Part shown: piece by piece, positions 17,520 to 26,319 of the stretch
Layout: each line of letters starts with the position of its first letter
Numbering within the stretch: the first letter of the stretch is position 1
DNA from: an uncultured Clostridia bacterium
GTDB lineage: Bacteria; Bacillota; Clostridia; Oscillospirales; Acutalibacteraceae
Reading direction: 5' to 3'
Length of the DNA: 64,000 nt
Assembly: GCA_946531445.1 (NCBI GenBank)
Contig: CAMNAP010000003.1
Span: 1 to 64,000, forward strand
Notes under the pieces: generated by a model
What the model was told of the DNA's origin: nothing
What the model saw: the letters and a program-made list of their open reading frames with translations, nothing else
The model's database searches: none
Translations under genes and position numbers: made by a program

Positions 17520-19763
17520 TTATCTGCAGGGGATAATCTGTGCCTTTGTTTTACCGTGAACGGTATAATCGGTGATTTTACCGTTTTGCCAGCAAATATC
17601 AACCGTAACGCCGCCGCGTGCGGCAAGCCCTTTTACGCTACCGTTTGCCCATTTGTCAGGCAGGGCGGGAAGAAGGTAGATTTTTTCGCTGTCTGACTGA
17701 AGAAGCATTTCGCAAATGCCGCTGACAACGCCGAAATTACCGTCAATCTGAAACGGCGGGTGGGCGTCAAATAAATTCGGATAAACGCCGCCCTTTCGGT
17801 AATTCGCTGATTTAGGGCTTACAAGCGTCAGCAGCTTATCAATCATTTTTAAGGCGTGGTTGCCGTCAAGCAGTCTTGCCCAGAAGTTTACTTTCCACGC
17901 AAGGCTCCAGCCCGTTCCGTCGTCGCCGCGGATTTCAAGCGTTTTTCTGCAGGCTTCAAAGAGTTCTTTATCATCCTTTGTTATTAATCCTGCGGGGTGA
18001 AGAGCATATAAATGCGACACATGGCGGTGATGAATATCCGTCTGGGTCAGCGGCTCGTTCCATTCAAGAATTGCACCGTCCTCGCCGATATCAAGCGGCT
18101 TGATTTTAGGAATAGTTTTACAGATATTATTATAAAATCCGTCATTAATACCGAGTACTTCACAGCTCTTTTTACAGTTGGTGAACAAATCAAGCACAAT
18201 GCTGTTCATCATTGCCGTGCTTTTTGCAACTGCCGCCCTGTTGCCGTTATAAGTAAAGCTGTTTTCGGGCGAGGTTGCGGGGCAGATAATAAGTGATTTG
18301 TCACCGTCCTCAACTAAAATATCAAGATAGAATTGCGCCGCCTTTTTCATTATGGGATAAGCGGTGCTTTTTAAATACTGCGCGTCATTTGTATATTCGT
18401 AAAGCTCATACAAGCTTCGGCAAAGCCAGCCTGAAGCGCCCTGCCAGTAACCCCAGCTTGCGCTGCCCTGAACAGGGGCGCTGTAGCCCCAGATATCCGC
18501 GTTGTGATGAACGGTGAAGCCGCTTGCGTTATAGAATTCCTTTGCGGTTTCTTCGCCTGTTACGGAAAGCGTTTTAATAAGTTCGACGAGCGGTTTCATA
18601 AGCTCGGGAAGATTGCACGGAAGTGCGCACCAATAATTCATTTCGGTATTGATGTTTACCGTATAATTTGAATTCCACGGCGGCTTTATGCTGTTGTTCC
18701 ATATGCCCTGAAGGTTAGTTGCAAGACTGCCCTCTCTTGATGAGGCGATAAGAAGATAACGTCCGAAATTGAACAACAGCTCGTACAGTCCGCTGTCGTC
18801 AGCCTTTTTAAAACGTTTTATTCTTTCATTTGTCGGGAGTGATTCAAAATTATCAGAAAGCCTCAGCGACACTCTGCCATACAGCTCAGAATAATCCTCA
18901 ATATGCCTTTTCAGAAGTTTATCATAGCTTAATGCTTCCGCTTTTTTCAGCGTTTCAAGGCAGACGTTTTTATACTCTTTGCCTTCGGTTGCAGGGAATT
19001 TATCAAAACCGTTATAGCTTGTTTTAATTGTGAAAAGCACAACGGCGTATGTTGCGCTTTCTATTGAAAGTATTTCGCCGTTTCCACTCACTGCGCCGTC
19101 GGTTATTACCCTCAGAGCGCCACGAAACAAAACGCCCTTTTCTGTCGGCACATCGGAATAAATCAATTTGTTGCAGGGATAGGCAGTGCTTTCAGTGTCC
19201 GCGTCTGACGGGCATTCACCGTCAACTATGAGTACGCCGTTTGCAAAGGCAGTCTGTGATTTAAGCGGACAGGTAAGCTCTGCGCTGAAAGAAAACGGAT
19301 TTTCGCTTTCAATTTTATAAACCAGCACATCGTCAGGGTAAGACACAAAGGCGGTCTTTTTAATTGTAGCCGAAGGTGTTTCAAAGCTGCTTGAAAGAAC
19401 GGCGTTGCTCAGATTCAGTAAGCGCTGATAGTTTTCCGCCTTACGAAGCTTAAAGCGTAATATTAAATCGCCGAAAGGCATATACGCCTGAGACCAGCAG
19501 GTGAGAAAATTCTTTTCAAGCTCCTGCTGTGCTTCTTTATATTTACCGTTTAAAGCAAGTGCCTGCGCACACCTGTAAGAGTCATTTGCGCCTTCTTTTG
19601 TTACTTTTCGCGGATGTCCTGTCCATAGGGCGTCGTGATTAAGCGAAAGCCTGTCCTCTTTTATACCGCTGAAGCACATTGCGCCGAGCGAGCCGTTGCC
19701 GAGCGGAAGCGCCTCCACCCAGCTTTTAGCGGGCAACTGATAAAATAATAATTCGTTATTCAT
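17520..19763 (-). CDS. Glycoside hydrolase family 95 (alpha-L-fucosidase/alpha-L-galactosidase)
   Basis: A 747-residue GH95 enzyme with no signal peptide. Family marks in order: [16 protein letters not shown] and [11 protein letters not shown] near the N terminus (beta-sandwich domain), NINTEMNYW near residue 350 (the catalytic Asn region), [10 protein letters not shown] near 505, [20 protein letters not shown] near 580, and [21 protein letters not shown] near the end of the alpha/alpha barrel. GH95 hydrolyses alpha-1,2-fucose or galactose by inversion. ATG at 19763 has AAAGGAAG; the longer track start runs through the promoter. A single-gene unit. With the GH31 genes it could serve xyloglucan or host glycan breakdown, but import genes are absent from the window. 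Confidence 0.93.
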   Translation of the reverse strand: MNNELLFYQLPAKSWVEALPLGNGSLGAMCFSGIKEDRLSLNHDALWTGHPRKVTKEGANDSYRCAQALALNGKYKEAQQELEKNFLTCWSQAYMPFGDLILRFKLRKAENYQRLLNLSNAVLSSSFETPSATIKKTAFVSYPDDVLVYKIESENPFSFSAELTCPLKSQTAFANGVLIVDGECPSDADTESTAYPCNKLIYSDVPTEKGVLFRGALRVITDGAVSGNGEILSIESATYAVVLFTIKTSYNGFDKFPATEGKEYKNVCLETLKKAEALSYDKLLKRHIEDYSELYGRVSLRLSDNFESLPTNERIKRFKKADDSGLYELLFNFGRYLLIASSREGSLATNLQGIWNNSIKPPWNSNYTVNINTEMNYWCALPCNLPELMKPLVELIKTLSVTGEETAKEFYNASGFTVHHNADIWGYSAPVQGSASWGYWQGASGWLCRSLYELYEYTNDAQYLKSTAYPIMKKAAQFYLDILVEDGDKSLIICPATSPENSFTYNGNRAAVAKSTAMMNSIVLDLFTNCKKSCEVLGINDGFYNNICKTIPKIKPLDIGEDGAILEWNEPLTQTDIHHRHVSHLYALHPAGLITKDDKELFEACRKTLEIRGDDGTGWSLAWKVNFWARLLDGNHALKMIDKLLTLVSPKSANYRKGGVYPNLFDAHPPFQIDGNFGVVSGICEMLLQSDSEKIYLLPALPDKWANGSVKGLAARGGVTVDICWQNGKITDYTVHGKTKAQIIPCR

Positions 19764-19818
19764 ATTCTTCCTTTGCCGATATATCGGGAATCTAAATTTC
19801 TTAATATCTGTTTTTATC

Positions 19819-19847
19819 ATTATATCATACAGTAGTCTGATTGACAA
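19819..19847 (-). promoter_or_regulatory. Promoter of the GH95 gene
   Basis: Minus strand: TTGTCA, 17-nt spacer, perfect TATAAT, about 55 nt before the start codon. Confidence 0.75.
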
Positions 19848-19878
19848 AATAATTTTAGGCTGTAACACAATAATAAAA

Positions 19879-19906
19879 TGCCCTGTATACTTGCGTATTC
19901 AGGACA
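19879..19906 (-). terminator. Hairpin downstream of the E2-like gene
   Basis: CCTGTATAC-TTGC-GTATTCAGG forms a near-perfect stem followed on the minus strand by ATTTTATTATTG. The same hairpin type occurs at 37511-37536 (CCCCTGCATAC/GTATACAGGGG). Confidence 0.55.
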
Positions 19907-19942
19907 TATTATTTATGACGTATATTGTTTTTTGATTTTAGT

Positions 19943-20863
19943 TTATATCCAATCCTTTAATACTGACGGATTAGCAAAGATTTCGTCAAGTTTTCTGAAA
20001 AACGGAATTATATCGGGGTAATCGTAAGCTCTGTGGTCAAACGCAAGCGTCATTGGTAAAATCTGACGTATTGCGATTGTGTCGTTTCCGTCCTCGTCTG
20101 TAACTACAACGGGCTCCTTGCGGATTGAAAGGAGGGCGATAACGCAGGTCTGAGGCGGAACAATCTGGAGCATATAGCAGCGCTGGCTACCCTCACGGTA
20201 AACAGAACCGAGGTTTGATACGGTAATAGTACCCTGTTCCAAATCCTTCTGGGAAAGCCTTTCACCCTCAGGAATAGCGTAGTACCTGTCTTTTTCTGTG
20301 CCCTTAAGAGTTTCAACCTTGTGCTTGCCCGGCATTTTTGAACCGTAAAGACGCCTTACTGCCTGAAGCACCTTGCCTTTTTTCAGCCCCTGAATAGTAT
20401 CGTTGAACGAAACGTTGTAGAGCGCCTCGTTAATATCAGAGTTGTTTGCTTTTTTTACCATTTCTTTGACTGCTTCATCCATTTGGGAAATTGTTTTCTT
20501 TTCCATATCGCGAAGATTTACAGTCATCATTTCGCCTGTCGGAAGCACCATAGGTATGGAAATATTAATCGTATCGTAAACCTTAAGCGTTCCGCGTACA
20601 AGCTTTCTGTCAAATTCAAGGTGTGAGTTAATCAGGGGCATAGCCTTTATTCCCTCTGTAATAATTTTAAGCATAACTGAATTAACAGTTATCTTTTTTG
20701 TCTTGTCCACACCCTCGTTCATCTTTTTAATCAATGGCATTAGCTCGGTTACGTCAGCCTCGTAGGAAACTACGCTGTGTGTAATGGTCTCCCAGCTTTC
20801 GCCCGTCATATTTGCCTTAATTTTTCTTGCAATGCCAAAGTTCTGTTCTTCTCTAAGCTTCAT
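19943..20863 (-). CDS. Stand-alone 2-oxoacid dehydrogenase acyltransferase (E2) catalytic domain
   Basis: A 306-residue protein that matches only the catalytic domain of dihydrolipoamide acyltransferases. The active-site motif appears as FDHRAYDYPD near the C terminus (usual DHRxxDG; His and Asp kept, Gly replaced by Tyr), with GTITVSNLGSVYREG and PPQTCVIALLSI upstream. The lipoyl domain and peripheral-subunit-binding domain are absent, and no E1 or E3 gene is near, so it is unlikely to work in a normal dehydrogenase complex. It is divergent from the Ile T-box operon and shares its upstream region. Possible role: a CoA-dependent acyl transfer linked to that operon (inference). Start set by AAGGAGG. 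Confidence 0.8.
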   Translation of the reverse strand: MKLREEQNFGIARKIKANMTGESWETITHSVVSYEADVTELMPLIKKMNEGVDKTKKITVNSVMLKIITEGIKAMPLINSHLEFDRKLVRGTLKVYDTINISIPMVLPTGEMMTVNLRDMEKKTISQMDEAVKEMVKKANNSDINEALYNVSFNDTIQGLKKGKVLQAVRRLYGSKMPGKHKVETLKGTEKDRYYAIPEGERLSQKDLEQGTITVSNLGSVYREGSQRCYMLQIVPPQTCVIALLSIRKEPVVVTDEDGNDTIAIRQILPMTLAFDHRAYDYPDIIPFFRKLDEIFANPSVLKDWI

Positions 20864-20925
20864 TTGGTCCTCCTTGTGGTTGTGCTGTGCCGCAAATTGT
20901 TTTAACGTTTTAACGCGCTAAAAGG

Positions 20926-20954
20926 ATATTATCACTATTAAACCCTTTTGTCAA
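20926..20954 (-). promoter_or_regulatory. Promoter of the E2-like gene
   Basis: Minus strand: perfect TTGACA, 17-nt spacer, TAATAT. The 60-nt leader holds two direct copies of GTTAAAAC, a possible operator. Confidence 0.7.
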
Positions 20955-20986
20955 TAAAAATGTTTTCGGAATTATTAAAAAAAGTG

Positions 20987-21015
20987 TTGACAAATATTAT
21001 ACAAGGTTATATAAT
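20987..21015 (+). promoter_or_regulatory. Consensus promoter of the Ile T-box operon
   Basis: Perfect TTGACA, 17-nt spacer, perfect TATAAT. A full-strength promoter is expected where control is by a downstream riboswitch. Confidence 0.88.
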
Positions 21016-21021
21016 AAGTAA

Positions 21022-21295
21022 AAATTTCAAAAGCTATGACGAAGAGGGACGAAAACTTAGCTTCAAAGCGAATCGGGGACGGTGTAAGCCCGACAGGCGG
21101 CGTTTTCAAGCTCCTATCACTTCTGAGCCGGAAATCCGAAAGCAATTGCAAGTAGGCGTTTCCCGTCCTGCCGCGTTAAGGCATACGGCTTGATAGAGCC
21201 TGAGTGGCACGAAAGTGCAATTTGAGTGGTACCGCGGGTGCTGAAAATGTTTTCAACTCTCGTCTCAAAGGTTGCTTTGAGGCGAGTTTTTATTT
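21022..21295 (+). promoter_or_regulatory. T-box riboswitch, probable isoleucine (AUC) specifier
   Basis: T-box leaders bind a tRNA and allow read-through when it is uncharged. Seen here: the Stem I apical GGTGTAAG (about 21079), the 3' side of Stem I ending ATCACTTCTGAGC (21117-21129), the T-box GAGTGGTACCGCGG (21223-21236), and a terminator CTCAAAG-GTTG-CTTTGAG with T run (21255-21295). Laid over the known glyQS pattern (codon, then A, four bases, TGAGC), the specifier is ATC, isoleucine. The bulge reads TGGT, which pairs with an ACCA tRNA end (A73), as expected for tRNA-Ile. The presence of a T-box is near certain; the codon assignment is by analogy with a known leader. Confidence 0.9.
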
Positions 21296-21346
21296 GCCTC
21301 AGACTTCCCGAAATCTATCAATTCTAAATTGAAAAGGAGAAAAATC

Positions 21347-23614
21347 ATGAGCGAAAACACTGCATTGAATCAGCTTTCCGAGGTTGCTGCAAGAATCAGG
21401 GGCACAAGGGAAATCATGGGCTGGTCAACAGCAAAAATGGCAAGAAAAACCGAGGTTGAAGAAGCAACCTACCGTGCGTACGAAAGCGGAGAGCTTGACC
21501 TTCCGTTTACATTTATTCACAAGTGCGCGCTTGCGTTTGGTATTGAGATTACAGAGCTTCTTGAAGGTCAGGGAGCGCACCTTTCCTCCTTCACCGTAAC
21601 AAGAGCGGGCGCGGGAAGAGAAACCGCAAAAGAGGAAGGAATTTCTATTAAGAACCTTGCCCACGAATTTAAGCATAAAATTGCAGAGCCCTATTGGGTA
21701 AAATACGATTATTCGCCCGAGCTTCAGGACAAACCGATTCACCTTACCAAGCACAGCGGTCAGGAGTTTGACCTTGTTATCAGCGGCTCTCTTAAGGTGC
21801 AGGTCGGCTCAAATACAGCCGTTCTTCACGAGGGTGATTCAATTTACTATAACTCGTCTACGCCTCACGGTATGATTGCCGTTGACGGTAAGGACTGTAC
21901 GTTTATCGCAGTTGTTCTTCCCGGCAAGGAAACCAAGGAAGAAAAAATCAGAGAAAGCATTGTTTCAACAAGACCTTCTGAAAAGCTTATCTGTGAGGAA
22001 TTTATTGACACAACGGAAAATGAAAAGGGTAAGCTTACAGACATAAAATTCAAGAACACAGAACGCTTTAACTTTGGTTTTGACGTAGTTGATAAGATTG
22101 CGCTTAAATATCCCGATAAGCTTGCAATGCTTCACCTTGATAAAAACAAGGTTGAGAGACGTTTTACATTTAACGATATAAGACACGAGAGTAACAGAGC
22201 TGCAAACTACTTTACCTCGCTCGGAATCAAAAAGGGCGACAAGGTAATGCTTATCTTAAAGCGCCACTATCAGTTCTGGTTTGCTATGACGGCGCTTCAT
22301 AAAATCGGTGCGGTTGCTATCCCTGCAACAAATCAGCTCAAGGCGCACGACCTTGTTTACAGATTTAACGCGGCGGGAGTAAAGGCGATTGTCTGCACTC
22401 AGGACGACGGAATCCCTGAAGCTGTTGAAGAGGCAATTAAGGATTCGCCGACTCTTGAAACTAAGGTAATCGTAGGCGAAGAGCGCGACGGTTGGCACAA
22501 TTTTGACAAAGAGTATTCAATTTTTTCAACTCATTATGAAAGAACAGCCGATACCCCGGCAGGCGAGGACACAATGGTTATGTTCTTCACCTCGGGAACA
22601 ACGGGCAATCCAAAGATGGCTGCACACTCCTATTTATATGCTCTCGGCCATTTTGTAACTGCTAAATACTGGCACTGTTGTGAACGCGACGGCCTTCACT
22701 TCACTATCTCAGATACAGGCTGGGGTAAGTCGCTGTGGGGTAAGTATTACGGACAGTGGCTCTGTGAGGGTGCAGTATTTGTATATGATTTTGACCGCTT
22801 CCACGCAGATGATTTACTGCCTATGTTCAAGCAATTTAATATTACGACCTTCTGCGCGCCGCCTACAATGCTCCGTATGTTTATCAAAGAGGATTTATCA
22901 AAATACGATTTAACCTCAATCAATCATATGACAACAGCGGGCGAGGCGCTTAACCCGGAAGTATTCAAGCGCTTTGAAGAGGCTACCGGACTATCTATTA
23001 TGGAGGGCTTCGGTCAGACGGAAACAACTCTTATTATCGGTAATCTTTACGGCTCAAGAACAAAGGTCGGCTCAATGGGTAAGCCGAATCCGCAGTTTGA
23101 CATTGACCTTGTTGACGACGACGGCAACAGCGTTGAAACCGGCGAGGTAGGCGAAATTGTTGTAAGAATAGACAAGGAGAAGCCCTGCGGCCTTTACAAG
23201 GGTTATTACCGCGACGAAGAGAAAACAAAGGAAGCTATGCACGACGGTCTTTACCATACGGGCGACACGGCGTGGCGCGATGAGGACGGATATTTCTGGT
23301 ACGTCAGCCGTAAGGACGACGTAATCAAATCCTCGGGCTACCGTATCGGTCCGTTTGAAATTGAAAGCGTTATTATGGAGCTTCCGTACGTTCTTGAGTG
23401 CGGTGTTTCGGCAGCTCCTGACGATATCAGAGGTCAGGTAGTTAAGGCAAGCGTTGTTCTCGTTAAGGGAACGGAGCCTACCGAAGAGCTTAAAAAGGAA
23501 ATTCAGAATTACGTTAAAAAGAATACCGCTCCTTACAAGTATCCGAGAATTGTAGTATTCAGAGACGAGCTTCCAAAGACTATCAGCGGTAAAATTATCA
23601 GAAATCAGTTGTAA
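21347..23614 (+). CDS. HTH-cupin-acyl-CoA synthetase fusion
   Basis: A 755-residue three-part protein. Residues about 10-75 form an XRE-type helix-turn-helix (MGWSTAKMARKTEVEEATYRAYESG), about 115-195 a cupin (HSGQEFDLVISGSLKVQVG, then HEGDSIYYNSSTPHG), and 225-755 an adenylate-forming acyl-CoA synthetase with TSGTTGNPKMAAHS, YHTGDTAW and the C-terminal lysine motif PKTISGKIIRNQL. The enzyme half resembles medium-chain (ACSM-type) synthetases (HFTISDTGWGKSLWGKYYGQW). Reaction: acid + ATP + CoA to acyl-CoA. It is the first gene after an Ile T-box and precedes a 2-oxoacid oxidoreductase, so a branched short-chain acid such as 2-methylbutyrate is a plausible substrate (inference). Start at 21347 follows AAAAGGAG. 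Confidence 0.9.
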   Translation: MSENTALNQLSEVAARIRGTREIMGWSTAKMARKTEVEEATYRAYESGELDLPFTFIHKCALAFGIEITELLEGQGAHLSSFTVTRAGAGRETAKEEGISIKNLAHEFKHKIAEPYWVKYDYSPELQDKPIHLTKHSGQEFDLVISGSLKVQVGSNTAVLHEGDSIYYNSSTPHGMIAVDGKDCTFIAVVLPGKETKEEKIRESIVSTRPSEKLICEEFIDTTENEKGKLTDIKFKNTERFNFGFDVVDKIALKYPDKLAMLHLDKNKVERRFTFNDIRHESNRAANYFTSLGIKKGDKVMLILKRHYQFWFAMTALHKIGAVAIPATNQLKAHDLVYRFNAAGVKAIVCTQDDGIPEAVEEAIKDSPTLETKVIVGEERDGWHNFDKEYSIFSTHYERTADTPAGEDTMVMFFTSGTTGNPKMAAHSYLYALGHFVTAKYWHCCERDGLHFTISDTGWGKSLWGKYYGQWLCEGAVFVYDFDRFHADDLLPMFKQFNITTFCAPPTMLRMFIKEDLSKYDLTSINHMTTAGEALNPEVFKRFEEATGLSIMEGFGQTETTLIIGNLYGSRTKVGSMGKPNPQFDIDLVDDDGNSVETGEVGEIVVRIDKEKPCGLYKGYYRDEEKTKEAMHDGLYHTGDTAWRDEDGYFWYVSRKDDVIKSSGYRIGPFEIESVIMELPYVLECGVSAAPDDIRGQVVKASVVLVKGTEPTEELKKEIQNYVKKNTAPYKYPRIVVFRDELPKTISGKIIRNQL

Positions 23615-23618
23615 TAAA

Positions 23619-24266
23619 ATGAAGAGAGTTACTTTATTTGCAGGCCATTACGGAAGCGGCAAAACGAATATAGCGGTAAACTATGCGCTTGATATGCACA
23701 AAAAGGGGCTTGAGGTTACGATAGCAGACCTTGACATAGTTAATCCGTATTTCAGAACTAAGGATTCAGCTGAGGAACTGAGCGAAGCAGGGATTGAATT
23801 AATCTCGCCCGAATACGCAAATTCCAACGTTGATTTACCCGCGCTTCCGCAGGAATTATATGGAATAGTGCAAAATCATAAAAAATATGCTATAATGGAT
23901 ATCGGCGGCGATGAAAGAGGAGCGCTTGCGCTCGGAAGATACCGCGATTATATCCTTGAGGAAAACGATTACGAAATGGTTTTCGTTGCAAATTTCTACC
24001 GTCCGCTCACAAGAACTGCCGAGGACGCAGTTGAAGTAATGCGTGAAATTGAAGCGGCGGGCGGAATACCGTTTACAGCGATTGTAAACAACTCAAACGT
24101 CGGGGACGAGACTACGGCAGAGGATGTAAAAGCAACCTTTGACGAGGCTGAGAGACTCAGCAAAATGACCTCGCTTGATATTCTGTTTACAAGCGTTAAG
24201 AATAGCATTGCAGACGAATTTGAAGGAGAGAATATCCTTCCTCTCACTCTGCAGAAAAAACTGTAA
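23619..24266 (+). CDS. P-loop NTPase, MinD/CobQ-like
   Basis: A 215-residue nucleotide-binding protein. Walker A is GHYGSGKTNIAVNYALDM at the N terminus, followed by a switch-like DLDIVNPYFRTKD and the Walker B region AIMDIGGDERGA near residue 90, resembling the SIMIBI class. It begins 4 nt after the synthetase stop with no clear ribosome binding site, so it is probably translated by coupling. It sits between the synthetase and the oxidoreductase ferredoxin subunit. A role in metal-cluster or enzyme maturation, or in regulation, is possible but not shown by the sequence. Confidence 0.72.
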   Translation: MKRVTLFAGHYGSGKTNIAVNYALDMHKKGLEVTIADLDIVNPYFRTKDSAEELSEAGIELISPEYANSNVDLPALPQELYGIVQNHKKYAIMDIGGDERGALALGRYRDYILEENDYEMVFVANFYRPLTRTAEDAVEVMREIEAAGGIPFTAIVNNSNVGDETTAEDVKATFDEAERLSKMTSLDILFTSVKNSIADEFEGENILPLTLQKKL

Positions 24267-24290
24267 ATTATTATGAAAAGGAGATAAATT

Positions 24291-24497
24291 ATGCCGAAAG
24301 TAACTTTTGATGAAGATTTATGCAAGGGCTGCGGACTCTGTGTTAATGCCTGCCCGAAGCAGATAATCGAAATTAAAAAAGACATTATTAACAAGAAAGG
24401 ACATTCTCCTGCAGGAATTACCGACCAGTCTAAGTGTATTGCCTGTGCATTCTGTGCAACAATGTGCCCTGACTGCGTAATTACCGTTGAGAAATGA
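24291..24497 (+). CDS. 2-oxoacid:ferredoxin oxidoreductase delta (ferredoxin) subunit
   Basis: A 68-residue protein with two [4Fe-4S] motifs, CKGCGLCVNACPKQ and CIACAFCATMCPD, as in the delta subunit of four-subunit KOR/VOR enzymes. It passes electrons between the TPP-enzyme and soluble ferredoxin. AAAGGAGAT precedes the ATG. The gene order delta-alpha-beta-gamma follows directly. Confidence 0.92.
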   Translation: MPKVTFDEDLCKGCGLCVNACPKQIIEIKKDIINKKGHSPAGITDQSKCIACAFCATMCPDCVITVEK

Positions 24498-24507
24498 GGT
24501 GGACAAA

Positions 24508-25569
24508 ATGACAGAAAAAGTATTAATGAAGGGTAACGAGGCTATCGCTGAGGCCGCTATCAGAGCGGGCTGCCGCCATTACTTCGGTTATCCTATAACT
24601 CCTCAGACAGAGCTTGCCGCTTATATGGCTAAGCGTATGCCTAAAATCGGCGGCTGCTTCCTTCAGGCTGAAAGTGAAATCGCCGCAATCAATATGGTTT
24701 ACGGTGTATCAAGCACGGGTAAAAGAGTTATGACCTCGTCATCAAGCCCCGGAGTTTCGCTTAAGCAGGAGGGTATCTCATATATCGCAGGCGCGGACCT
24801 TCCCGCCCTTATCGTAAACGTACAGAGAGGCGGCCCGGGACTCGGCGGTATTCAGCCCTCACAGTCTGACTATTTCCAGGCAACAAAGGGCGGCGGACAC
24901 GGCGACTATCATCTTATCGTGCTTGCTCCCGCTTCAGTTCAGGAAATGGCAGACCTTACCGCTAAGTGTTTTGAGCTCGGCGATAAATACCGTATGCCCG
25001 CAATGCTTCTTGCTGACGGTACGATGGGTCAGATGATGGAGCCCGTTCTTCTTCCCGAGGAGAGCGACGTTACAGTCCCAAAGCCGTGGGCGCTTACAGG
25101 CACAAAGATGGAAAGAGAACACAATATTGTAAACTCTCTTTACCTCAAGCCCGAAGAGCTTGAAAAGACTAACTTTGAACGCTACGAGAGATATAAGGCT
25201 GTCGAAGAGAACGAAGTTATGTTTGAAGAATATATGATGGACGACGCCGAGGTTTGCGTTATGGCATTCGGTATCGCCGCAAGAGTATCCAAAAACGCAG
25301 TTGTTGAAGCAAGAAAGCAGGGAATCAAGGCAGGACTTTTAAGACCGATTACACTCTGGCCGTTCCCGAAAAAAGCAGTTGCAAAGGCAGCAGAGCACTG
25401 CAAGGCATTTGTTTCCGTTGAGCTTTCAATGGGCCAGATGATTGAAGATATTCAGCTTGCAAGCGAATGTAAGCGTCCCGTTCTTCTCTGCAACCGCGCA
25501 GGCGGTATGATTCCGTCTCCTGAGCAGGTACTTGATTCAATTAAAAAAGCAGCAGGAGGTAATGAATAA
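24508..25569 (+). CDS. 2-oxoacid:ferredoxin oxidoreductase alpha subunit
   Basis: A 353-residue alpha subunit (pyrimidine-binding half) of the pyruvate/2-oxoacid:ferredoxin oxidoreductase family. It starts KGNEAIAEAAIRAGCRHYFGYPITPQTEL and contains the GGPGLGGIQPSQSDYFQATKGGGHGDY segment typical of KorA/VorB. ATG at 24508 is preceded by GAGGTGG; the track start at 24487 overlaps the ferredoxin gene. It forms an oligomer with the three neighbouring subunits and catalyses reversible decarboxylation of a 2-oxo acid to acyl-CoA with ferredoxin. The T-box context suggests a branched-chain 2-oxo acid (VOR type), but 2-oxoglutarate or an aryl 2-oxo acid cannot be excluded by sequence. Confidence 0.92.
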   Translation: MTEKVLMKGNEAIAEAAIRAGCRHYFGYPITPQTELAAYMAKRMPKIGGCFLQAESEIAAINMVYGVSSTGKRVMTSSSSPGVSLKQEGISYIAGADLPALIVNVQRGGPGLGGIQPSQSDYFQATKGGGHGDYHLIVLAPASVQEMADLTAKCFELGDKYRMPAMLLADGTMGQMMEPVLLPEESDVTVPKPWALTGTKMEREHNIVNSLYLKPEELEKTNFERYERYKAVEENEVMFEEYMMDDAEVCVMAFGIAARVSKNAVVEARKQGIKAGLLRPITLWPFPKKAVAKAAEHCKAFVSVELSMGQMIEDIQLASECKRPVLLCNRAGGMIPSPEQVLDSIKKAAGGNE

Positions 25570-26318
25570 TGGTAGTATTTGAAAAACCTAAATCACTTTT
25601 AAATGTACCTCTTCACTACTGCCCGGGTTGTACTCACGGCATAGTACACCGCCTTGTAGCCGAGGCTATTGACGAGCTTGGTATTGAGGGAAAGACAATC
25701 GGCGTTGCACCGGTTGGCTGCGCTGTTATGGCATATGATTATTTCAGCTGTGATATGATTGAGGCTGCTCACGGACGTGCTCCCGCAGTTGCAACAGGTA
25801 TCAAGAGAGCTGACCCGAATAATATTGTATTTACTTATCAGGGCGACGGCGACCTCGCTTCTATCGGTATGGCTGAAACAGTTCACGCCGCAACAAGAAA
25901 CGAAAATATTACAATCATCTTTATTAACAACGCAATTTACGGTATGACAGGCGGTCAGATGGCTCCGACTTCACTTCCCGGTCAGGTTACTCAGACCTCA
26001 CCTTACGGACGCGATGTTGCAACAGCAGGCTTCCCGATTAAAATCAGCGAGCTTCTTTCAGCTCTTGACGGACCGACATATATTGAAAGAGTTGCAGTTA
26101 ATAACGTTAAAAATGTAAGAAACGCCAAAAAGGCTATTAAGAAAGCTTTTGAAAATCAGGTTGAAAATAAGGGCTTCTCACTTATTGAGGTTGTATCCTC
26201 CTGCCCGACTAACTGGGGTATGACTCCTCAGCAGGCGCTTGACTGGGTTGAAAGCGATATGATTCCTTATTATCCGCTCGGCGTTTATAAAGATAAGACA
26301 GCGAAGGAGGGCGAATAA
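25569..26318 (+). CDS. 2-oxoacid:ferredoxin oxidoreductase beta subunit (TPP-binding)
   Basis: A 249-residue TPP-binding beta subunit. CPGCTHGIVHRL near the N terminus is the KorB/VorA hallmark; the TPP motif is GDGDLASIGM to NNAIYGMTGGQMAPTSLPGQ (about 85-135). The ATG overlaps the alpha stop by 1 nt (TAATG), and AGGAGG lies just upstream, so the two are coupled. The C-terminal CPTNWGMTP-ALDWV is also typical of KorB. Confidence 0.93.
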   Translation: MVVFEKPKSLLNVPLHYCPGCTHGIVHRLVAEAIDELGIEGKTIGVAPVGCAVMAYDYFSCDMIEAAHGRAPAVATGIKRADPNNIVFTYQGDGDLASIGMAETVHAATRNENITIIFINNAIYGMTGGQMAPTSLPGQVTQTSPYGRDVATAGFPIKISELLSALDGPTYIERVAVNNVKNVRNAKKAIKKAFENQVENKGFSLIEVVSSCPTNWGMTPQQALDWVESDMIPYYPLGVYKDKTAKEGE

Positions 26319-26319
26319 A

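Noticed and set aside
20948-21193. 81-aa ORF upstream of the acyl-CoA synthetase
   Set aside because: It lies inside the promoter and T-box leader, whose RNA motifs explain the sequence.
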